A DNA stretch of 39,082 nt, from NCBI GenBank assembly GCA_018817405.1, contig JAHITZ010000058.1, positions 1 through 39,082 of the forward strand. The letters run 5' to 3'. The translations under genes and the position numbers were made by a program. How positions within the stretch are numbered: the first letter of the stretch is position 1; every line of letters begins with the position of its first letter. Shown piece after piece: positions 8,297-18,015 of this stretch. The notes under the pieces are model-generated. The model did not search any database and was not told where the DNA came from. It saw only the letters and a list, made by a program, of their open reading frames with translations. This DNA comes from Nanobdellota archaeon (GTDB lineage: Archaea > Nanobdellota > Nanobdellia > Pacearchaeales > GW2011-AR1).

Positions 8297-9573
8297 TTTT
8301 TCTTGATAACTTTCTTACCTTGCATGTAAGGTTGGAGAACTTTAGGGATTTCGACTGTGCCGTCTTTTTGCTGGTAGTTTTCTAGAATAGCTACGAGAGC
8401 TCGGGATGTTGCAATTACTGTGTTGTTGAGTGTGTGGGGGAAACGGCGTTCGTTCTTTTCGTCAACATACTTAATGTTTAGTCTTCTGGCTTGGGCTTCT
8501 TCCATGTTTGTGACAGAGCCGATTTCTTTGTATTCTTGATCGAGAAGGGACCAGTATTCTAGATCTGCGCCTTTTGCTTTGAGGTCTGCGAGATCGCCTG
8601 AGCAAGACTCCAAGATTCTTGTGGGTATGCCTAGTTTTTTGTAAAATTCTACAGAGATGTTTAATATTTCATCGTAGAACTTGTAGGAATCTTCTGGTTT
8701 GCAAATCACGACCATTTCTTGTTTGTTGAACTGGTGTGTTCTGAACAAACCTTTTTCGTTGATGCCGTGCGAGCCGATTTCTTTTCTAAAGCACATAGAG
8801 TAGCCTGTTAGTTTTATTGGGAGTTCTTCTTTTCTTAATGTCTTGTTGATGAACATTCCGATTAATGGATGTTCGGATGTTGCGATGAGGTAGAGATCTT
8901 CGTCTTGGATTTTGTAAGACATTTGGTTTATTTCTTCTGTTGAGTAGACTCCTCTCAGGATATTTTCGCGAATCATTAAAGGGGGTTCGATGTAGTCGTA
9001 CTTTTTTGAAAGCATGAGTTCTCGCGAGAAACTTATCAATGCTTGGTTTAGCAAGGCGAGGTCTCCTTTTAGGTAATAAAAACCGTTGCCTGATGTTTTT
9101 GCAGAGGTGTCGAAGTCTGCTATGCCTAAAGATTCTGCTAACTCCACGTGGTTTTTTAATTTGAAGTTGAACTTCTTTGGCTTGCCTATTTTTTTTATTT
9201 CAACATTTTCGGTTCCGTCTTTACCAATTGGAACCGATTTATGGATTATGTTTGGTAATTTTTTAAGAGTTTCATCGATTTGTTCCTTGAGTTTGTTTAC
9301 TTTTTTCTCAATTTCTTCTATCTTGTTTGGGATGAGTTTAGCAGCATGCATTAATTTCTTTACTTCTTTGCCTTGTTTTTTGTAGTTGGCAATTTCTTTC
9401 GAGATTATGTTTCTTTCGTTGCGGAGTTTGTCGACTCGTTGTTTTTGGTTTCGCCAGTCTATGTCTTTTTTTCTGATTATATCTATAAGATATAATTTTT
9501 CTCCTTGGAACTTTTTCTTTAGGTTTTCTTTTACTAACTCAGGATTTTCTCTGACTAGTTTGATGTCTATCAT
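8293..9573 (-). CDS. serS: Seryl-tRNA synthetase
   Basis: MIDIKLVRENPELVKENLKKK..TSEHPLIGMF..CFRKEIGSHG..GLFRTHQFNKQEMV..NNTVIATSRALVAILENYQ. Confidence 0.97.
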   Translation of the reverse strand: MIDIKLVRENPELVKENLKKKFQGEKLYLIDIIRKKDIDWRNQKQRVDKLRNERNIISKEIANYKKQGKEVKKLMHAAKLIPNKIEEIEKKVNKLKEQIDETLKKLPNIIHKSVPIGKDGTENVEIKKIGKPKKFNFKLKNHVELAESLGIADFDTSAKTSGNGFYYLKGDLALLNQALISFSRELMLSKKYDYIEPPLMIRENILRGVYSTEEINQMSYKIQDEDLYLIATSEHPLIGMFINKTLRKEELPIKLTGYSMCFRKEIGSHGINEKGLFRTHQFNKQEMVVICKPEDSYKFYDEILNISVEFYKKLGIPTRILESCSGDLADLKAKGADLEYWSLLDQEYKEIGSVTNMEEAQARRLNIKYVDEKNERRFPHTLNNTVIATSRALVAILENYQQKDGTVEIPKVLQPYMQGKKVIKKN

Positions 9574-9818
9574 GTTAAATGTAAGAAGAATGGATATTTA
9601 AAAGTTAACAATTGTCTATGTTGGTGATTGTTTGCTACGAATCGGCTTTGAGCACGATTCTTCGCTGAAAAGAAGAGTAAGTAATATAAATTGATTTGAT
9701 GATTGGAGTTCTAGTTATTTTTGTATACTTTAGGTAATTTGATTTTACATTCCCCTATCTTATTATTGTAAGCAAAATCTTATAAACTCCTCCTTCTAAT
9801 TAAAGAACAGAGGAGAGC

Positions 9819-10511
9819 ATGGCATTTGAAAGTATAGAATCAATTTACGGCGGTTTTTTATCGTCGCTCTTTTTTGATAGAGCGCTCGCTGTGAGTGTTT
9901 TGGTTTTGGCGGTGACATTAGCTGTTGCAGCATTGTTTATATTTAAGTTTTATAAGTCAATATCAAAAAGAAATTTGATTGCACTTAATTTGAACAAGTA
10001 CAATACTTCAGAACATCCTATTATGGGAAAACTTTTTGCCATGGTTCTTTATTTGTTAGAGTACATAGTTATCATGCCGGTGATAATTGTGCTTTGGTTT
10101 GCTGCGCTGGCAATTATTCTTTTGTTAATTGCAAAAGAGCAGAGTATTGGATATATTCTCTGGCTTTCTGCATCAATGATTGGTGCAATTAGAATTTTGG
10201 CTTATATTAGGGGAGAGATAGCTAAAGACCTGGCGAAATTATTTCCTTTTATCACTTTGTCTATTTTTCTTTTAAGTCCTGGAGAGTTCAACCTTAATGT
10301 TATTATAGAAAAGGTAAGGACAATTCCTGATTTGTTGACCCATATCTTTTCTTTTATTTTTGTTGTTTTAGTTGTTGAGATTATTTTGAGAGTTTTTTAT
10401 ACAGTTTATGAATTTTGGCGAAGTGAAGGTGGTAAGGAAGAGGCGGTTGTAGATGTTGTTAAGGAGAAGATTGATGAAGAGGTTAAGAAGAGGGTTGATG
10501 AAGGAGATTGA
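9819..10511 (+). CDS. Multi-pass membrane protein, unknown function
   Basis: 230-aa hydrophobic ORF with a charged C-terminal tail. Confidence 0.7.
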   Translation: MAFESIESIYGGFLSSLFFDRALAVSVLVLAVTLAVAALFIFKFYKSISKRNLIALNLNKYNTSEHPIMGKLFAMVLYLLEYIVIMPVIIVLWFAALAIILLLIAKEQSIGYILWLSASMIGAIRILAYIRGEIAKDLAKLFPFITLSIFLLSPGEFNLNVIIEKVRTIPDLLTHIFSFIFVVLVVEIILRVFYTVYEFWRSEGGKEEAVVDVVKEKIDEEVKKRVDEGD

Positions 10512-10559
10512 AGGGTGATGAGGATAGGAGAGATTCTCTGGTTTTATAAATTTAATTCG

Positions 10560-10686
10560 GTTGTTTATTAGAAATGATTATAACAAGCAATATCTTCAAA
10601 ATATACAGTTCTGTATAATATTATTAAACAGTTTTTGGAGTGGTTAGTGGCGTTGGTAATGAATTATACAATTTTGATGTTGTAAC
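10560..10686 (+). repeat. Dispersed structured repeat, copy D (divergent)
   Basis: Shares TTTATTAGAA, TATCTTCAAA, TAATATTATTAAA, a G-rich middle, and AATTATACAATTTTGATGTTGTAAC with the other copies. Confidence 0.6.
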
Positions 10687-10749
10687 CGCTAATTTTGACA
10701 ATAGATAATCTTAAAAAAGTTCTTTTTTTGAAGGTTATATCATATTCAT

Positions 10750-10808
10750 CCCACTTGGCTGGGGTGAAAGGGGCTGGCACACGCGGCGTGTCCAGTCCCA
10801 TTTTTTAA
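10750..10808 (+). terminator. Two adjacent hairpins followed by T6 (intrinsic-terminator-like or ncRNA 3' end)
   Basis: TCATCCCacttggcTGGGGTGA, then GGGGCTGGCACACGCGGCGTGTCCAGTCCC, then ATTTTTT. Confidence 0.5.
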
Positions 10809-10820
10809 TTATTTGGATTA

Positions 10821-11138
10821 TCAAAACAAAAATTTCTTTTTTTTGCACATGCAGACAATTCCGTATGTGCCTGCAATTAAGAAAGCAATGCTGAGGAAGT
10901 TCCAAAATAAAGTTCCTAAGATGTTTGAAGAGGTAACTGCTGCTAGAATATAAATTGCAATTGCGAGAGTGTTTTTTGTGGAAGGTTTCATTATTTGTTG
11001 AGGGGGGCTTTGTTGAAAATTAACTTTCTGTTGTTCGCTTCCCACACACCTCGCCCGGTTACTTTCGATTTGTCTCGCTTTGCTCGACAAATAGAGCAGA
11101 TAATAACGAACAACTTCTGACTTTTTCAACAAAGTCAC
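10821..11138 (-). CDS. Small membrane protein; real start probably internal (near 10992)
   Basis: MKPSTKNTLAIAIYILAAVTSSNILGTLFWNFLSIAFLIAGTYGIVCMCKKKKFLF; the upstream part of the ORF overlaps an inverted-repeat element. Confidence 0.45.
   Translation of the reverse strand: MTLLKKSEVVRYYLLYLSSKARQIESNRARCVGSEQQKVNFQQSPPQQIMKPSTKNTLAIAIYILAAVTSSNILGTLFWNFLSIAFLIAGTYGIVCMCKKKKFLF
11008..11134. repeat. Nested inverted-repeat element
   Basis: CTTTGTTGAAAA(11008-11019)/TTTTCAACAAAG(11123-11134) perfect; GTTGTTCG/CGAACAAC inside; ATTTGTC(11068-11074)/GACAAAT(11086-11092). Confidence 0.75.
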
Positions 11139-11192
11139 TAATGTGAAGAAGTTTAAATATATTTATATATGGAAATGTTTTAATTTAAGGGT

Positions 11193-14100
11193 ATGAAAAA
11201 GAGTGTTGTAATTGGATTTGCTTTTTGTTTGATTGTTTTAGTTAGTTTTGTTGCTGCGGCTGATTCTGGCGATGTTGATAAAAGAAGTTTTTTTGAGAAG
11301 ATTGTTGATTTTTTCAAGGAGAGGTTTGGTTTTGGAGTGATGTTTTCTCCAGAGTGTGGGGGAACGATAACAGAAAGCATTACGTTAACTGAAGATTTTG
11401 TTTGTGGAGCGGAGTTCGCAATAACTGTCGGAGCAGACGACATCACAATCAATTGCAACAGCAATACGATATTGGGGCCAGCAAGCGGAGCATTGGAAGG
11501 AACTTCAGTTGCGATCCGTAATCCTGGTTACAACAACCTTGTAATACAAAACTGCGTAATCCAGGACTACGGCGAAAGTATTAGTGTTTACAGCAACTCT
11601 GATAACACTCAAATACTAAATAACAATATTTATTGCAGTCAAAACATGAGAAACCTGCAACAAAAAGGAATTCGCATAATTGGCTCTCAAAACTCTAACG
11701 TAGACATGAACATTATTTCTAACTGTGACCTAGGAATCCTCTTTTTTGACTCTCAAGGAACAATCACAAACAACGATATATCACTCCCAAACGTAGATGC
11801 TGCCCTTGAGGGGATTAATGTGGGAGGTAGCAGCGGAAGTTCTGTCCAACAAAATACTATAACTGCTGAACTTCCAGCAGATTCATCCCTACTAAACGGA
11901 ATCCATATTTCTTATAGCAATAATAATATTATATCTTCTAACCAAATAAGTAATGTAAAAATTGGCGTGACTTCAACAGGCGACAGCAACCAAATCCTAG
12001 GAAACGAAATCGAAGGAATTCTTGACGAAAGTAATTCAATCACCGGAATATCTTCTTGGGGAAACAACAACATAATTCAAAACAACGTGATATCAAAAGA
12101 AAGATATGGCATAAGATTAAATGAAGGAACCCAAAACCAAATATCTTCAAATACAATAACAAGCGATCCATTTTTCTGGGATTCAGAAGGAATAGACATT
12201 TCAGCAGGAGTCAGCGGTAATGATTTCTTAGATAATAATATAATAACTACCTCTAAAGGAATCTTTCTTCGGGACAATAGTAATTACAACAACCTCTACG
12301 GTAACTACCTGCCAGATAATGCAGAAGAATCTGCTGGATGCACAGGTAATAATTGGAACAACTCTGAAAGAGGAAACTATTGGACTAACGCAGGCAACCC
12401 CGGTTTCCCTTATAATCACACAGTCGAAGGAGAAGGCGACGGAGTCGACTATTTGCCAGAATGGTTAGAGGTAGAATGTGTTATTGCGGAAAACGATTGT
12501 GCAGACGGAGAATATTGTTTTGAGGGAATTTGCACGCCTTGTGTTGATGCAGATGGCGATACTTATTTCGGAACAGAAGGAAACTGCGGGGAAATAGACT
12601 GCGACGACACAGACCTTAACATCTATCCTGGCGCAGAAGAAGTTTGTGATGGTGCTGATAATAATTGTGATGGGGATGTTGACGAAGAACCCCCGGCACT
12701 TTGCGACCCAAGTGAAACTTGCCAAGGAGAACAAGGCTGCCAATCAGTTTATTGTGGAGCCTGGATTTCACACGACACAGTCTTAACAGAAAACCTTACA
12801 GAATGTTCAGGTACCGGGCTATACATCCATGGAGACGATATAATGCTCGATTGCGCAGGCCATTTAATAGAAGGCTCTGGAACTAATGGAATAGGGACAA
12901 ATTCCGACAACGTCACAATAAAAAATTGCTTAATTGAAAACTTCTACTTTGGAATCGGCTTTGGGTCTTCTGATAATATTATTCTAAACAACACAATAAT
13001 AGAAAGCACCGCCCCCGGCTCAAAAGGGATTGCGGGATGGGGGTCAAATAATATAATTAAAATGAACAAAATCCTCGACAGAAGCCAAGGTATCTTTTTG
13101 GGAAATGGAGTCTCTTTAAACAACAACATCACAGAAAACATTTTAATTGAAAACAATGTTGGAATTTTTTTAGACACAGACACAAACAATAATCTTTTCT
13201 GGGCAAACAATCTTTCAAACACTCTTAATATAGATTCAAGTTCAACAACTGGCAATTATTGGAACCTCTCAACACAGGGCAATTATTGGAGTGACTTTGA
13301 AAATAATATAGGATATCCAGATAATCAATACATTATAATAGGAGACGGAATTGACTATCACCCTAAACAGCTCGAGCTTGAAACCTGCTCTGCCCAAGGA
13401 GGCTACGAATGTTCGGCCAACGAATTCTGCCCAGGAAGCATCATCCCATCCTTAGATACAGATAGTTGTTGCGACATTCCTTGTGAAGCAACTTGCGGTT
13501 CTGCCGACGGAATTTGCCCTCCTGGCTGTTCCCATTCTGATGGTGATCCAGATTGCACCTGGTGCGGTGATGGAATAGTACAAGCTCCGAACGATGACGG
13601 AGAAAATGAAGAATGCGATGACGGCAACAATCTCAATGGAGATGGCTGTGATGAATTCTGCCAAGATGAACCAGAGCCAGAATGCACAACCGACGAACAA
13701 TGCGATGATGGTTCATTCTGCGATGGTGTTGAAACCTGTCAGGCGGGAACCTGTGTTGCGGGAACACCTCCTTGTGTGGATGATGGGGTTGAATGTACAA
13801 CTGTTTTGTGTGATGAAGGATCTGATCAGTGTAATGTTCCGGATGATGGTTATTGCCAGGATATTTTGGGATTATTTTGCGATGGTGAAGAGACTTGTGA
13901 TGCTGTGGATGATTGTCAGGCAGGGTTTTTGGATTGGAGTGATGGGGTGTATTGTACAGTTGATAGTTGTGATGAAGACCTCGATGAAATAATTCATACT
14001 GCTAATGACGTGCTTTGCCAGGATGGGTTATGGTGTAATGGGGCTGAGATTTGTGATGCTGTTTTGGGTTGTCAAAATGGCACACAAGAAGTTTGTGATG

Positions 14101-15734
14101 ATGGTTTGGAGTGTTCGGTAGATAGTTGTGACGAAGGAGAAGATGAGGGAGATGATGAAGGGCAATGTGTTTCTGATACTTCAGATTGTACTTGTACTGT
14201 TGAAACCCAAGAAGTTGATTGCGATGATGGGAATCTTTGTACGCTTGATACTTGCAATCCAAATACCCTCCTTTGTAATCTTCCTGAAAATGTTATCAAT
14301 GGGACAGAGTGTGATGATGGATTCTTTTGTACATTAGGGGATGTTTGTAGTGGGGGGGTTTGTTCTGGAGATGAAAATGAATGTTCAGATGGATTTAGTT
14401 GCACTGTTGGAACATGTGATGATGTAAATGACGTTTGTATTCAAGCAGGATATGATGCGTTGTGTAACGATCAAACTTATTGTAACGGTACAGAGGTTTG
14501 TAACATAACCTTGGGTTGTGTGGCTGGAGACCCAATTGTTTGTGGGGGGGATGACGGAATTGAGTGTACTGACCATATTTGTGTGGAGGAAATAGCTAAC
14601 TGTGCACATGTGGAAAACAATACTAATTGCGAAGACGGATTTATGTGCTTAGTTGATGAAGGGGGGTGCGTGGATACTAGTGGAAGTTTCTGTGGAAACA
14701 ACATAGCGGAATTAGGAGAAGAATGCGATGGCTTAGATTTGAGTAACGAAACTTGTGAAAGCCTGGGCTTTCCTGCAGGAAATTCAACATCCCTCGGATT
14801 AATATGTGCGAACTGCGAATTCGACACAACTGACTGTGTCCTTCTCCCTCTCTTGCCAGAACTACTAGAGGGCTCTTCTGATTTTAGCAATCCAATTGTT
14901 GAGGATGCCGTCTTGATTTTAGAAAGCGGAAAAATCAACCTCGCCGGAATTCTAAACTTCACAAAATTAGATCTCGTTAATAATATGGAAGTGTCTCAGG
15001 GAAGAATTGGTTTTGACATGACAAAACCGCGAATGCACCAGATAAATGCGCCTGCCGATTTGGGGTTTGTAGGGGTTGGTGAATTGGACGAGGCATCTGT
15101 GATTAGAGAATTAGATGGTGGAACTCTGGAAGTTTGCGAGGAATGCGGTTTGGTTTTTGATTCTGAAACAGGAGAATACTCTGTCGGGGTTTTTGGTTTT
15201 AGCACTTACGTTCTGGGCGAGAAATGCGGCAACAGTCTTTGCGAAAGTGGTGAGAGTTGTTCAACTTGCCCTACGGATTGCGGGGCTTGCGATACTGGAG
15301 GCGGCGGAGGTGGCGGGGGAGGTTCGCCTACTGTTTATGAATGTAATGATGGTCTTGATAATGATTTAGATGGAAAGATAGATTATCCTGATGATTTGGG
15401 CTGTGTTTCTGCTACTGATAACACAGAATTGGATATTTCAGAATTGGCTGGTTGTGTGGAAAACTGGGTGTGTGGTGATTGGAGCGAGTGTGAAAATGAT
15501 GTTAAGACAAGGGATTGTTATGATACAAATAATTGCGGGACCTTTTTCTATAAGCCGGCGACTGAAAAAGAATGCAGTTTGTTTGACAGAGATGTAATTA
15601 TCGGGGGAATAAGGTTAGACCTTATCTTTGTTGTGATAGTGGTGATTGCGGCTGCGATTATTTGTGCAATTGGTGTTGTGCTGTTGATTAGAAACAAGAG
15701 ACTGGAACTTGCCAGCAAGAATATAGTGGAATAG
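11193..15734 (+). CDS. Giant secreted, C-terminally anchored surface protein with beta-helix (NosD/PbH1-like) repeats and Cys-rich modules
   Basis: Signal peptide; repeated N/I/S-rich right-handed beta-helix pattern in two blocks; DADGDTYFGTEGNCGEIDCDDTDLNIYPGAEEVCDGADNNCDGDVDE (MopE-like); Cys-rich DG repeats; G9 linker; C-terminal TM. Confidence 0.88.
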   Translation: MKKSVVIGFAFCLIVLVSFVAAADSGDVDKRSFFEKIVDFFKERFGFGVMFSPECGGTITESITLTEDFVCGAEFAITVGADDITINCNSNTILGPASGALEGTSVAIRNPGYNNLVIQNCVIQDYGESISVYSNSDNTQILNNNIYCSQNMRNLQQKGIRIIGSQNSNVDMNIISNCDLGILFFDSQGTITNNDISLPNVDAALEGINVGGSSGSSVQQNTITAELPADSSLLNGIHISYSNNNIISSNQISNVKIGVTSTGDSNQILGNEIEGILDESNSITGISSWGNNNIIQNNVISKERYGIRLNEGTQNQISSNTITSDPFFWDSEGIDISAGVSGNDFLDNNIITTSKGIFLRDNSNYNNLYGNYLPDNAEESAGCTGNNWNNSERGNYWTNAGNPGFPYNHTVEGEGDGVDYLPEWLEVECVIAENDCADGEYCFEGICTPCVDADGDTYFGTEGNCGEIDCDDTDLNIYPGAEEVCDGADNNCDGDVDEEPPALCDPSETCQGEQGCQSVYCGAWISHDTVLTENLTECSGTGLYIHGDDIMLDCAGHLIEGSGTNGIGTNSDNVTIKNCLIENFYFGIGFGSSDNIILNNTIIESTAPGSKGIAGWGSNNIIKMNKILDRSQGIFLGNGVSLNNNITENILIENNVGIFLDTDTNNNLFWANNLSNTLNIDSSSTTGNYWNLSTQGNYWSDFENNIGYPDNQYIIIGDGIDYHPKQLELETCSAQGGYECSANEFCPGSIIPSLDTDSCCDIPCEATCGSADGICPPGCSHSDGDPDCTWCGDGIVQAPNDDGENEECDDGNNLNGDGCDEFCQDEPEPECTTDEQCDDGSFCDGVETCQAGTCVAGTPPCVDDGVECTTVLCDEGSDQCNVPDDGYCQDILGLFCDGEETCDAVDDCQAGFLDWSDGVYCTVDSCDEDLDEIIHTANDVLCQDGLWCNGAEICDAVLGCQNGTQEVCDDGLECSVDSCDEGEDEGDDEGQCVSDTSDCTCTVETQEVDCDDGNLCTLDTCNPNTLLCNLPENVINGTECDDGFFCTLGDVCSGGVCSGDENECSDGFSCTVGTCDDVNDVCIQAGYDALCNDQTYCNGTEVCNITLGCVAGDPIVCGGDDGIECTDHICVEEIANCAHVENNTNCEDGFMCLVDEGGCVDTSGSFCGNNIAELGEECDGLDLSNETCESLGFPAGNSTSLGLICANCEFDTTDCVLLPLLPELLEGSSDFSNPIVEDAVLILESGKINLAGILNFTKLDLVNNMEVSQGRIGFDMTKPRMHQINAPADLGFVGVGELDEASVIRELDGGTLEVCEECGLVFDSETGEYSVGVFGFSTYVLGEKCGNSLCESGESCSTCPTDCGACDTGGGGGGGGGSPTVYECNDGLDNDLDGKIDYPDDLGCVSATDNTELDISELAGCVENWVCGDWSECENDVKTRDCYDTNNCGTFFYKPATEKECSLFDRDVIIGGIRLDLIFVVIVVIAAAIICAIGVVLLIRNKRLELASKNIVE

Positions 15735-15762
15735 AAAGGCATTTAAACTAAATTTTGTTATT

Positions 15763-16833
15763 TTGTTTATGGGTTTTGGTGAAATGATTCCGCAGTTTGC
15801 AAGTTATATTCCTAATCAGTATGCAAGGGCTTTGATTGTTTTGATTGTGCTGTTTTTGGTTTTTAGAGTTTTATTGGCTTTATTTAACAAGTTTGTTATG
15901 AAGCTGACTTCAAAGACGAAGACTGATATTGATGATATTTTATTAGCGAAGGCTTCAACACCGATGAGCATGGTTGCTTTGTTCATCAGCTTGCGCTTTG
16001 CGATAGAGGAACTTTTTTTGAGTGAGGCGTTTTCATTGAATGCGGAGAGGGTTATTTATTCTGCGTTGGTGATTGCGATAGGTTATCTGATTTTTGCGTT
16101 TGTAGATGTTGCTTTAGTTGTTGCGTGGAAGAATGTTGCTAAGAAAACAAAGGTTAAAATGAATGATAGTTTGACGAACTTGGTTCATGGGACGTTGAAG
16201 ATTATTTTGATTATCCTTGTCTTGTTGTATGTTTTGGAAATTTGGGGTGTTGAGATTGTGCCGGTTTTGGGGGCGTTGGGTATAGCTGGATTGGCTGTTG
16301 CTTTGGCATTGCAACCTGTTTTAGCAAACATTTTCTCAGGGATTTCAGTCATAATGGACAAGTCGGTTAAGGTGGGGGACTGGATAATTATGGAAGATGG
16401 GACTTGGGGAGTTATTCAGAAGATTGGGATTAGGGGCACGAGGGTTAGGACGTTTGATAATGATGTTGTGATAATTCCGAACACGAAATTGGCTGATACT
16501 CCGATTAGGAATGTTTCGTTGCCTGAGACGAGGGTTAGGAAGACGATTCCGTTTGGAGTTGCTTACGGCAGCGATATTGAGAAAGTTAAGAAGGTTGTTC
16601 TTGCAGAGCTGGGCAAGGTAAAGCACGCGTTGAAGGATCCTGCTCCGAGTATTTATTTCCTGAAAATGGGAGATTCTTCGTTGAACTTTAAGGCGTTTTT
16701 CCATATCGACAGTTATGAGAATGGTTATGGTTCGGTTGATGAAGCGAATACGAGGATTTACAATGCTTTGAATCGGGCTGGAATTACAATTCCGTTTCCG
16801 CAGATGGATGTGCACCTCAAGGACAAGAAATAA
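15763..16833 (+). CDS. mscS: MscS-family mechanosensitive channel (start may be the internal Met)
   Basis: ALGIAGLAVALALQPVLANIFSGISVIMDKSVKVGDWIIMEDGTWGVIQKIGIRGTRVRTFDNDVVIIPN. Confidence 0.93.
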   Translation: MFMGFGEMIPQFASYIPNQYARALIVLIVLFLVFRVLLALFNKFVMKLTSKTKTDIDDILLAKASTPMSMVALFISLRFAIEELFLSEAFSLNAERVIYSALVIAIGYLIFAFVDVALVVAWKNVAKKTKVKMNDSLTNLVHGTLKIILIILVLLYVLEIWGVEIVPVLGALGIAGLAVALALQPVLANIFSGISVIMDKSVKVGDWIIMEDGTWGVIQKIGIRGTRVRTFDNDVVIIPNTKLADTPIRNVSLPETRVRKTIPFGVAYGSDIEKVKKVVLAELGKVKHALKDPAPSIYFLKMGDSSLNFKAFFHIDSYENGYGSVDEANTRIYNALNRAGITIPFPQMDVHLKDKK

Positions 16834-16847
16834 GAATTCCCCCATAA

Positions 16848-16856
16848 GAAAATAAA
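16848..16856 (+). repeat. Left 9-bp target-site duplication GAAAATAAA
   Basis: Identical to 21692-21700; abuts the left TIR. Confidence 0.9.
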
Positions 16857-16889
16857 GAGAGTGTCAAGAATTCGTGGCTTGAATAGTGC

Positions 16890-16907
16890 TGTCAAGTGGC
16901 GTGGCTT
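16890..16907 (+). promoter_or_regulatory. Subterminal transposase-binding-like repeat, left end
   Basis: TGTCAAG-TGGC-GTGGCTT, repeating TGTCAAG-AATTC-GTGGCTT at 16862-16880. Confidence 0.75.
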
Positions 16908-16908
16908 T

Positions 16909-17991
16909 TTACTTTCCTGATTTAATTCTATTATCCTGTTTGCATAACATTTGACAATTCTTTGCTATGGTCTTTCCGCCTTCATGCCATGGCTTGATGT
17001 GGTCTGCTTCCATTTCTTCTATTTCAAAATGTTCTTTACATTTTGGACAATTACCTTTTTGCCTTTCGTATGCTTCCCTTTTCATGTTATCAGTAAAAGA
17101 ACGAATACTTAGGTATTTCTCATTTCTTGTTAAAACATAAGGATAAATCCCAGATTTTTTAGTTACATCTTCATCAAGCATTAATTTTGTTATTTCCTTT
17201 TCTATTTTTTTCTGGTCAAATTCCTTATCTCCAAATTTGTTATATAAAGTTCCAAAATCAACCCCCTTCATTTCTTTACGATAATTCGGAAAAACTGCTT
17301 TAATCCAGCTTATAACTTTTTGGAAATATAGCCATAATTCATTTGCGTTTGGTTTGTGTTGGTGTTTCCCCATATATTCCTCTATTTTACCATTACTAAT
17401 CCAACTAATAGCGGTTTCTAAGTAGTCTTGACGAATAGGAGAACCTTTCATATAATCACTCGCTATATTTTTGGCAGGGCAATTAGCTTTACTAAAATGT
17501 CTTTTAGCGTCTGTTAGTCATGTGCCTGAATAAATAGCATTTCGTAATTCTTGGTCAAACAATTTTTCTCCTGCAATATTGATAATTTTAAACCACTCTA
17601 ATTTTTCGCTATCAGTTCCTGAACACAAATAAATTTTAAGAGGATAATTTAATATTTGTTCTTGTTTGTCCTTTTGGAGATTGTGAAAAGCCAATCCATT
17701 AATTGAAAAGTCACCAATAACATACTGGCAAAGTGAAATTGTTCTTTGCTGTCCGTCTATTATTTCAAAGTTTCCATCATTACGCACTGCCCAATACATT
17801 ACATTCAGAGGAAAATCTTTTGTTACAGTATTAATAACAGCATCACGCTGTTTGTCTTTGTAAACAAATTCTCGCTGAAATGGTGGGCGAATATCAAGTT
17901 TACCTCCAAACCCAACTACACCTTCTTCTGCGTTATCTTGATAACCTTTTGATAATTCACCAACTGTAATTTCTTTTAATTCTATTTTCAT
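16909..17991 (-). pseudogene. DUF262 (ParB-like, DGQQR) + HNH endonuclease, split by one in-frame TGA
   Basis: ORFs 17518-17991 and 16909-17451 are in the same frame; reading through gives ..NAIYSGT*LTDAKRHFSKANCPAKNIASDYMKGSPIRQDYLETAISW..; HNH part CPKCKEHFEIEEMEADHIKPWHEGGKTIAKNCQMLC. Confidence 0.85.
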
Positions 17992-18015
17992 AGAATAACA
18001 CTCAAAACCAATTAT

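Noticed and set aside
12500-14700. Repetitive TGTGATGATGG-like periodicity resembling a CRISPR or satellite
   Set aside because: It is in-frame coding repetition of Cys/Asp-rich modules with variable spacing, not direct repeats with unique spacers.
13403-14962. Several long antisense ORFs opposite the giant protein
   Set aside because: Shadow ORFs from biased composition; Ser/Pro/His-rich low-complexity translations with no domain signals.
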